The translations under genes and the position numbers were made by a program. This document shows positions 1 to 6,630 of a stretch of 22,883 nucleotides of DNA, piece after piece (positions within the stretch are counted from its first letter, which is position 1; each line of letters begins with the position of its first letter). Source of the DNA: CAZIHO01 sp964538875. GTDB taxonomy: Bacteria; Pseudomonadota; Gammaproteobacteria; Chromatiales; Chromatiaceae. Location of the stretch: positions 1-22,883 of the forward strand of contig CAZIHO010000051.1 of assembly GCA_964538875.1 (NCBI GenBank), given 5' to 3'. Below the pieces are notes generated by a model, which saw only the letters and a program-made list of their open reading frames with translations, was not told where the DNA came from and did not search any database.

Positions 1-5
1 ACCGG

Positions 6-1793
6 TCAAAAAGCCTGATCCCAACGCATCGACAAGCGGATCGCCGAGTTGACTAGCCCCACCATGCTGTAGGTCTGGACAAAGTTGCCCCACTGCTCAC
101 CGGTTTCCGGATCAATATGCTCGGCCAGCAACCCATGGTGATTGCGGTAAGCCAGCAGGCGCTCGAACAGAGCCCGCGCCTCGACCCGGCGGCCTACGGC
201 TGCAAGGGCATTGATGTACCAGAAAGTGCAGATGATGAAGGCATTCGCCGGAACACCAAAATCGTCCGCTGCCACATAGCGGAAGACAAAATCCCCACGG
301 CGGAGGTCTTGCTCCACGGCGTGGATGGTACCGAGAAACCGGGGATCGGTAGCCTCCAGGAAGCCGATCTCCGCCAAGAGCAGGAGACTGGCATCCAGGC
401 TGTCACCCTCAAAGCTGGCGACGAAGGAGTTGCGCCCCGGATGCCAGGCGCGCTGCTCGATGACCCGCTGCATGGCATCCGCTTGTCCGCGCCAATAGTC
501 GGTACGTCCGCCTAGTCCTAGGTGGGTGGCGATGCGAGCCAGCCGGTCGCAGGCCACCCAGCACATAACTGCTGAGAAGGTATGCACTTGCGCACTGCCG
601 CGCAACTCCCATAGGCCAGCATCCGGCTGATCGAACAGTATCCGGGCCTGCTCGCCCAAGGGTTCTAAGCGCCGAAATAAGGCGGCATCACCCCGCCGGG
701 CCAACCGCTGGTCGTAAAAGATGTGGGCGACCGCCAGGATCACGGCACCGTAAACATCATGCTGGCGCTGCTCCCAGGCCTGGTTGCCGACCCGTACCGG
801 CCCCATGCCCCGATAGCCGGTAAGAGCCGCCACTTCCCGTTCCGGGAGTTCTGCGCGGCCGTCGATGCCATACACCGGATGCAGGACGCCATCTGGGGTC
901 TCGGCGGCGACGTTGAGAATGAAGCCGAGATAGCGCTCCATGGTTTGGGTCGCCCCCAGCCGGTTGAGGGCATTGATGACGAAATAGCTATCCCGCAGCC
1001 AGCAGTAACGGTAATCCCAGGTGCGGGGGGTATGGGCCGCCTCGGGAATCGAGGTGGTAACGGCGGCGATGATGGCGCCCGTATCATCGTAGGCGTTCAG
1101 CTTTAGGCTAATGGCCGCACGGATCACCGCATCCTGCCATTCAAAGGGAATGCCCAGAAAGCGGACCCATTCCTGCCAATATCGGATCGTCTCCTCCAGG
1201 AACCGGCGGCCAACCTCGTCCACCGCCCCGCTCAGGCTCTCATCTGGCCCCAGCACCAGCGTCAGACGGTCTTCCAGATAAAAATAGCTCTCGTTCTGGA
1301 TGGCCGTGATAGACGCATCCGTCGTGATACGCACCACTAGGTCCGGCATCAGATAGCGGAGATGATGGCTGCCGCAGGTTTTTGCGGGCCGCCCGGTGCC
1401 GTAGCCATACAGGGGGCGGATTCGCAACCGTATCCGCGGGCTCCCGGCCAGACGGCGCAGCCGCCGCACCAGGTTCATAGGCCGGAACATCCGTCCATAT
1501 TGCGCAAAACGCGGGGCAAAGTCGGTCACCTCAACGCTACCGCCGTGGCGGTCGGTCAAGCGCGTGACCAGGACGGCAGTATTTTCGAGGTAATACTGTT
1601 CAGACTGCTCGCAATCCAGCAGGTCGATGGCCCAATAGCCGCCATCATCCGGACCCCGCTCGCCTTGAAGTAAGGAACAAAACATGGGATCCGCATCGAA
1701 GCGAGGAAAGCAGGCCCACACCAGTTCCGCGTGGCGGTCGATGAGGGCGCCAATGGTACAGTTGCCAATCAGGGCGAGATCCAGATTTTTCAT
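6..1793 (-). CDS. GH15 family glucosidase (glucoamylase/trehalase-like)
   Basis: A complete 595-residue protein, the usual size of bacterial single-domain GH15 enzymes, which hydrolyse terminal alpha-glucosidic bonds with inversion and include bacterial trehalases. The N-terminus (LALIGNCTIGALIDRHAELVW) is the typical GH15 beta-domain start. The (alpha/alpha)6 barrel shows TWDYRYCWLRDSYF near residue 260, WELRG followed by FSAVMCWVACDRL (region of the general-acid glutamate), and GLLAEHIDPETGEQWGNF then QTYSMVGLV near the C-terminus (region of the general base). No signal peptide is visible, so it is probably cytoplasmic. Its start overlaps the otsB stop by 4 bp (ATGA), indicating translational coupling. 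Beside otsA/otsB the likely substrate is trehalose or a related glucoside. Family and catalytic regions are clear; the substrate is inferred from neighbours only. Confidence 0.92.
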   Translation of the reverse strand: MKNLDLALIGNCTIGALIDRHAELVWACFPRFDADPMFCSLLQGERGPDDGGYWAIDLLDCEQSEQYYLENTAVLVTRLTDRHGGSVEVTDFAPRFAQYGRMFRPMNLVRRLRRLAGSPRIRLRIRPLYGYGTGRPAKTCGSHHLRYLMPDLVVRITTDASITAIQNESYFYLEDRLTLVLGPDESLSGAVDEVGRRFLEETIRYWQEWVRFLGIPFEWQDAVIRAAISLKLNAYDDTGAIIAAVTTSIPEAAHTPRTWDYRYCWLRDSYFVINALNRLGATQTMERYLGFILNVAAETPDGVLHPVYGIDGRAELPEREVAALTGYRGMGPVRVGNQAWEQRQHDVYGAVILAVAHIFYDQRLARRGDAALFRRLEPLGEQARILFDQPDAGLWELRGSAQVHTFSAVMCWVACDRLARIATHLGLGGRTDYWRGQADAMQRVIEQRAWHPGRNSFVASFEGDSLDASLLLLAEIGFLEATDPRFLGTIHAVEQDLRRGDFVFRYVAADDFGVPANAFIICTFWYINALAAVGRRVEARALFERLLAYRNHHGLLAEHIDPETGEQWGNFVQTYSMVGLVNSAIRLSMRWDQAF

Positions 1794-2533
1794 ATAGTCT
1801 CCATCACCAGCCTGGTGAGCCAGCCACGTACCTGGACTATGTCCGGTAGCCGGTACTGGGCAATGGTCGGTTCGGGTCCGACTTTGATCGCGACGCCCCC
1901 CATACGACTGACTGCGGCGAAGGCAGGTTCATCGTTATCGTCGTCGCCGATGAACAGGGGCCGGCGCCCAGCGAATGGCGGTTCGCCCAGGTAAGAGGTG
2001 ATGGCAGTGCCCTTGTCGATCCCCGCCGGCTTGAGTTCGACGACCCGCTTGCCCGCTTGCAACTCGTAACCTGGACCCGCCTGCGCCATTATTTTGGCCA
2101 TAGACTCCTGGACATAGGCCGCTAAGTGGGGCTGACCGCGGTAGTGCAGGGCTAGGGTCAAGCCCTTATCTTCCAATAGCAGGCCAGGTTGCTGCGCCTG
2201 GACCTGTTGCAAGCGGGCCTGGAGTCGCGGCCAGACCGCCGGCCTGGCGGGGCTCCACACCCGCCCTTGGGAGTCACGGCGCTCCAGCCCATGCTGTCCC
2301 GCCATGGGAATGGCCAGGGTTCCCAGCCGGCTATCTAAATCTGCCAGGGAGCGGCCGCTGATCAACGCCAGCGCTCCTCCGGCCACCTGTTTCAGCCGCC
2401 CTAGCAAATCCAGCAGCGGCGCGTCGATTCGCACGGCGTCCGGCCTAGCGGCGATCTCGATCAGGGTGCCATCTAGGTCAAGGAAATAGGCCCAGTTCGA
2501 TTTGGGCGTGGGTGGAACGTTGGTGGGCGACAT
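1790..2533 (-). CDS. otsB: Trehalose-6-phosphate phosphatase (HAD superfamily)
   Basis: A 247-residue HAD phosphatase of normal OtsB length. Motif I is FLDLDGTL (nucleophile Asp in DxDGT, residues about 17-24), motif II lies in ALISGRSL, and the motif III/IV region contains KRVVELKPAGIDKGTAI followed by FIGDDDNDEPAF with the Mg-binding acidic residues. These are the standard trehalose-phosphatase signatures. It removes the phosphate from trehalose-6-phosphate to give trehalose in the cytoplasm. It lies 22 bp after the OtsA-type synthase and overlaps the GH15 gene by 4 bp, so the three form one operon. No damage is visible. Confidence 0.95.
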   Translation of the reverse strand: MSPTNVPPTPKSNWAYFLDLDGTLIEIAARPDAVRIDAPLLDLLGRLKQVAGGALALISGRSLADLDSRLGTLAIPMAGQHGLERRDSQGRVWSPARPAVWPRLQARLQQVQAQQPGLLLEDKGLTLALHYRGQPHLAAYVQESMAKIMAQAGPGYELQAGKRVVELKPAGIDKGTAITSYLGEPPFAGRRPLFIGDDDNDEPAFAAVSRMGGVAIKVGPEPTIAQYRLPDIVQVRGWLTRLVMETI

Positions 2534-2555
2534 GGATAGTTGGTACCCCTGACCT

Positions 2556-4790
2556 TCATTTGGCCGGCGCCGCCGGTGTTAGCAACCGTCCCCGGCGACG
2601 CATCAGGGCCGCATCCAGCAGCATACGCCCGGCCCAGCGGTACACGTTGAATTCCATAACCAACGCTCGCATCAACTTCATCCGGTCCCGCTGCTCGGCC
2701 ACGGGCATGGTCATTGCCAGGTGCAAGGCGGCGGCGCATTGGTCCGCATCGTAGGGATTGACGATCAGGGCCTCCGGCAACTCCCTGGCAGCGCCAGTAA
2801 ACTGCGACAGGATCAGCACCCCCAATTCGTCATCATGGGCGGCCACATACTCCTTGGCGACCAGGTTCATGCCATCGTGGAGGCTGCTGACGAAACAGAA
2901 ATCCGCTGCCCGGTAGTATTCATACACCTGAACCGGCTGATGTTGCTCGGCTTTCAGGATGATGGGCGGCATACCGCCTTGGGCGAAGCGTGCGTTGATC
3001 TGTTGGGCCAGGGCCTCGACCCGGGCTTGATGATCTTGGTATTCACCGATCCGGGAGCGCGTCGGAGCGGCGATTTGGATGAAGCTAAAGCGGCCAATCC
3101 ACTCCGGGCGCAGCTCCAGCAGGCGCTCGATGGCCCGGAACCGTTCCACGATACCCTTGGTGTAATCGAGCCGATCCACGCCCACCCCTAGAAGGCAATC
3201 CGCGGGCAGTCCGTTTTGTGTGCGCAACAGCGGGCGGCAGGTCTCCAACGGCCTGGCCAAGCTGGCGTGTAGCGGCGGCCACTCGATGGAAATGGGATAA
3301 CGGCGCACTGCGGTCAGCTTGCCACCAAAGGAGACGGTGTGGGACTCACGATCCACCCGTGCTTCCAGACAGCGATCCACGGTATCCACAAAGTTGTTGC
3401 AATGGAACATGGTGTGGAACCCCAAGATGCTGCTGCCTAGCAAACCGTCCATGATCTCTGGGCCCCAGGGGCAAATGGCGAAGGACTCAGGATTGGGCCA
3501 GGGAATATGCCAGAAGGTGATAATGGTCGCCTCCGGCAGCCGCTCCCGGATCATGCGGGGCGCCAAGGCAAAATGGTAATCCTGAATCAGCACGATGGGA
3601 TCCGGGGTCTTGGCGGTGGCCACCACCGCGTCGGCGAAAATGCGGTTTACCTCGACGTAATAGGCCCAATCCTCTGACCGGAAGGTGGGCCGCACATGGG
3701 CAATGTGGCAGAGGGGCCACAACCCTTCATTTGAGAAACCATAATAATAACCAGTTTCCTGCTCCGGCGTCAGCCAGATTCGCCGCAGGCAATAGACCGG
3801 GTCATCCGGCGGAACCGCGACTTGGTCCCGTGCGTCCACGGTCTCCCGGTCAGCACTGCCGCTGCCGTGGGCGATCCAAACGCCGGAACACGCCCGCATT
3901 ACCGGCTCCATGGCTGTCACCAGGCCGCTGGCCGGACGGTGCACCTCGACCTGACCCTCCCGGCGCAGGTGAATATAGGGTTCCCGGTTAGACACCAAGA
4001 TAACGTCGTCGCCCCGCAATTCTCCCCGGAGAATGGCCCGCAAGGCCTCTGGGGTCCAGGTAATCTGGCTTTCATCCCGGGACCGGTAGCTCGATTCCAA
4101 TTCCCTCAACAACCGCTGCAGATCCCGGGCGATGGGCTGGAATTCGGGGGCGGGAGGAACCGCAGCGAGGCTGGCCTGGGGACGCCGGACCAGCCCCTCG
4201 CCACGAAGAATGGCGCGCATACCCGCAACCCAGCCGCGCCAAGACAACTGGGCGATCACCACGGTAATGAGTGACACCAGCAGGGTGACACCAAGAAACA
4301 CGTAAAACACATATTGCCGCGTCTCGGCGCTGCGCCGTCCGACGAAGCTCATGTCATGGACGATGACCAGTTGTGCCGCAGGTGCCGATGCCGTGGCCAT
4401 GGATTTAACGGCCAGGTGCAATAGGCCATGGGTATTCTCGAGGATTGGACGGCTTTGTTCACGCCAGCGCGACAGGTCGTTACAGTGAATCTCAGACGGC
4501 AATGACGCGGTCGCGATCATAGGGCCTTCGGGTCCAGCGCAATAAGCGAGGGCGAATAAGCGTTCATCCAGGGTGATATTGCTTAGAAACGCCGTGACCT
4601 TGGCCGGCGCCTGCGAGGCTAGCCACAAGGTGAGGGGTTCCCTGATCGCGTTGCTGATCAGATCAGCACGAATATCCAGATCGCGCTCGAACCAGTGCAA
4701 AGTCAACCGGTCTATCAGCGGTACCAGTCCGTACGCGACAAGGCCTAAGGCAAGGATCAAAGGCACAATGAATCGTAACGATATTCGCAT
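2556..4790 (-). CDS. otsA: Trehalose-6-phosphate synthase (GT20) with N-terminal membrane/periplasmic domain
   Basis: A 744-residue protein, far longer than the ~470-residue cytoplasmic OtsA, because a sensor-like module precedes the enzyme. Residues ~7-26 and ~161-182 are hydrophobic helices that enclose ~130 residues predicted to be periplasmic; a HAMP-like or linker helix runs to ~240. The GT20 domain starts near residue 263 with VILVSNREP and continues with RPASGL, YYGFSNEGLWPL, QDYHFALAP, FWHIPWPNPE, GVDRLDYTKG (UDP-glucose/phosphate-binding region) and DGMNLVAKEY. It should transfer glucose from UDP-glucose to glucose-6-phosphate. The ATG at 4790 follows an excellent Shine-Dalgarno on the minus strand (AAGGAGGAGGGG). 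First gene of the trehalose operon. The membrane domain suggests control by an envelope signal; which signal is unknown. Confidence 0.93.
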   Translation of the reverse strand: MRISLRFIVPLILALGLVAYGLVPLIDRLTLHWFERDLDIRADLISNAIREPLTLWLASQAPAKVTAFLSNITLDERLFALAYCAGPEGPMIATASLPSEIHCNDLSRWREQSRPILENTHGLLHLAVKSMATASAPAAQLVIVHDMSFVGRRSAETRQYVFYVFLGVTLLVSLITVVIAQLSWRGWVAGMRAILRGEGLVRRPQASLAAVPPAPEFQPIARDLQRLLRELESSYRSRDESQITWTPEALRAILRGELRGDDVILVSNREPYIHLRREGQVEVHRPASGLVTAMEPVMRACSGVWIAHGSGSADRETVDARDQVAVPPDDPVYCLRRIWLTPEQETGYYYGFSNEGLWPLCHIAHVRPTFRSEDWAYYVEVNRIFADAVVATAKTPDPIVLIQDYHFALAPRMIRERLPEATIITFWHIPWPNPESFAICPWGPEIMDGLLGSSILGFHTMFHCNNFVDTVDRCLEARVDRESHTVSFGGKLTAVRRYPISIEWPPLHASLARPLETCRPLLRTQNGLPADCLLGVGVDRLDYTKGIVERFRAIERLLELRPEWIGRFSFIQIAAPTRSRIGEYQDHQARVEALAQQINARFAQGGMPPIILKAEQHQPVQVYEYYRAADFCFVSSLHDGMNLVAKEYVAAHDDELGVLILSQFTGAARELPEALIVNPYDADQCAAALHLAMTMPVAEQRDRMKLMRALVMEFNVYRWAGRMLLDAALMRRRGRLLTPAAPAK

Positions 4791-4960
4791 AGTGGTCCCC
4801 TCCTCCTTTTATTCACATCGTCAGCCGCGCACGATTCCGAAGAAAAACTTGTTGACGGCAACCTAACAGAGGGTAAAGCCTTACCCGCCTTCCGCTTCGG
4901 ACCCTCCAGATTCCGGTGGCGGTTTTTTCGCATACCCTAGGGTAGTAAAGAAAAAAATAG
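4791..4960 (-). promoter_or_regulatory. Upstream region of the trehalose operon, with a 12-bp palindrome
   Basis: This is the leader of the minus-strand trehalose operon. It holds the strong ribosome-binding site just before the synthase and, at 4933-4944, the perfect 12-bp palindrome TACCCTAGGGTA, which lies about 145 bp before the start codon. The surrounding sequence is A/T-rich on the far side (about 4945-4970). A palindrome at this place could be an operator, but no regulator is known to fit it here, and I see no confident -35/-10 pair. Confidence 0.3.
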
Positions 4961-5525
4961 TGCATTGAAATCCCGTTATAGCCCCTTCTGCCTGAGTTGG
5001 ACCGCACGGACACAGACCTGTTCTGTCACTGGACCCGGCAAGAGCCGGCGTCCAACAAACACCTGCCCCCGCCAGCCACTGGTGCTGGTAGACGCCCAGC
5101 TAGGGACGAACCAATCTGGCCGTCTGCAAAGGGCGTCGACTAGGCGGACCGCTAACTGGTTGTCATAGGCTATTTTCCTTGGTGCTCTGGGACATTTGGC
5201 TGGACCTGCAACCGGTCGAGCCGTTGGAATATTCCCGGCCGGAGCGCTGGTCGGGGACTGGAGCGGTAAGGCGATTATTCAGCGCTACCCACTTGGTTTT
5301 CATAAAAATTTCTAAAGGCCGCAAACCAGCCAGAACTGGCACCTATAGCCGCCAATACCGATGAACGGTGCCGGGAATCCCGCATATCCCTTTCTCAGGC
5401 GGGGATCCTTGGGCAAACCAAGAGCACTCACTTCCGCCGCAGCTCCCTGACGCTGGCAATAGGAAGTTATGGTCGGTTGACTATCCGGGGACCGGGAATG
5501 ATCTGGGCTTAGTCAGGATCATTCG
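4961..5525. other. Stretch without a recognisable gene
   Basis: All frames carry only short open stretches with no motif I recognise. Base composition remains GC-rich and protein-like in patches (for example plus-strand peptides around 5060-5250), which fits decayed coding sequence running up to the broken LuxR gene. No RNA gene, repeat array or insertion sequence is visible. Confidence 0.4.
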
Positions 5526-6091
5526 GTGTTGGCAGCAGGCTGGTTTCCGGTGGATTGCGAATCGGTTCCAGTTCATGCCACAGACGCCGGTGTTGGGCAA
5601 GACTGGTGGCCGCGGACCTGGGCAGCATCCGGACTTCAGGCGCAGCCGCGCCGGTTGCGAGCAATCAATCACTTATGTCACGAGCGGCGCATGGACTTGC
5701 TCAGTTCGGCCGCCTGGGACCTATCCGCCCTGCCGGAACCGGCCCGGACCCTGGTGGCGGAGTTAGTGGCGCATCCGGCGGCTGGGGACCGGGCCTCCTG
5801 TAGCCTGAATTCCCAGGCCGGTCGCTTCGATTTTCGGGCGGAACGCCTGCAGAATCGCCGGGGCTCCGGCGGCCGGATCCTGGTCAACATCAGTCACGCG
5901 GAACCCAGGGATCTGAGTGTGGCCCGGCGCTTGGCGGATTGGTCCCTGGCACCCCAGGAGAAGCGGAGGCGTTGGGCGTGAAGGTGGGAACCCTGAAGAT
6001 GTACATCAACCAGCTCAAGGCCAAGTTGGAAATCGAGTCACGAGAGGCGTTCATCGGCCAACTGTTGGCGGAACCCCCGTCCGATCCTTGA
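5526..6091 (+). pseudogene. Broken LuxR-family transcriptional regulator
   Basis: The open frame 5526-5981 (a plausible internal start is ATG 5691) resembles the C-terminal half of a LuxR-type regulator family known to me by its pattern: LSALPEPARTLV, then GRFDFRAERLQ, ILVNISHAEPRDLSVARRL, and LAPQEK where intact members have LSPRQREV. The frame stops at 5981. In a second frame the recognition part of the helix-turn-helix follows directly: ALGVKVGTLKMYINQLKAKL, then EIESREAFIGQLLAEP, ending at TGA 6089-6091. Joining the two needs a frameshift near 5962-5966, and compared with intact LuxR domains about 14-15 residues (the first helix and turn of the HTH) are missing, so an out-of-frame deletion is more likely than one sequencing error. 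The protein cannot form a normal DNA-binding domain. It points the same way as the vault-like operon 540 bp downstream. Confidence 0.68.
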
Positions 6092-6447
6092 GGCGCGGCG
6101 CGGACGGGTTGGGTTCCCGGTCGAGGCGTCCTGAATGGTCCGGTGCACCCCATCCCTACCGCGCCCAGCCAGCACGGCCAGCGTCCACAGCCCGCCCGGG
6201 GGGAAAGCGCGCCATCGCCAGGCAACTCACTAGCCGGGGTGCGCCGATACCCCGCGCCGCTCATTTGGGCAATAACCACCCCATCAGCCTTATCCATGGT
6301 TTGTAATGGGCTGCCTATCCGTTATCCGGTGGATTTTTTGCTGGCCAAATGGTCATTGACACATTTTCAATGGGCCATTCCGTGAAAATATTTCTTTAGT
6401 GTTCATGTGCATCATTTACGGTTTTGCTACCCATGGGTCACCCGCTT
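6092..6447. other. Gene-free stretch before the vault-like operon
   Basis: No coding frame is convincing here. The composition turns A/T-richer from about 6310 to 6420, as expected of a promoter region. An imperfect feature of interest is the inverted repeat CATTGA (6354-6359), 7-nt loop, TCAATG (6367-6372), which overlaps a perfect TTGACA at 6356-6361; no good -10 hexamer lies at 16-18 nt from it. Confidence 0.35.
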
Positions 6448-6463
6448 GGGGCACAGTATGTGC
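6448..6463 (+). promoter_or_regulatory. Possible sigma-54 promoter or operator upstream of the vault-like operon
   Basis: The sequence GGGGCACAGTATGTGC keeps the GG-N10-GC spacing of sigma-54 promoters (GGCAC, 5 nt, GTGC against the consensus TGGCAC-N5-TTGC). The same bases form a small inverted repeat, GCACA-GTA-TGTGC (6451-6463), so an operator is equally possible. It sits about 168 bp before the first start codon of the operon. This is a weak pattern match only. Confidence 0.22.
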
Positions 6464-6630
6464 GGGACCTGTGCAACGCCCGGCAGGCATGTCCCCAGGG
6501 TTGGCCGGTCAAGCATCCATTTGGTTGCAACCCAATGGGCTGGGGATCCGGCAGCAGCCTCTGGCGGTGACGGGCTTCGACCCCGGACCTGGCCGACCTT
6601 TTACGTCAAAGAGTTTGAAGGGGATTCAAG

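Noticed and set aside
6356..6394. Sigma-70 promoter from the perfect TTGACA at 6356-6361
   Set aside because: No acceptable -10 hexamer lies 16-18 nt downstream; the nearest A/T-rich boxes are too far.
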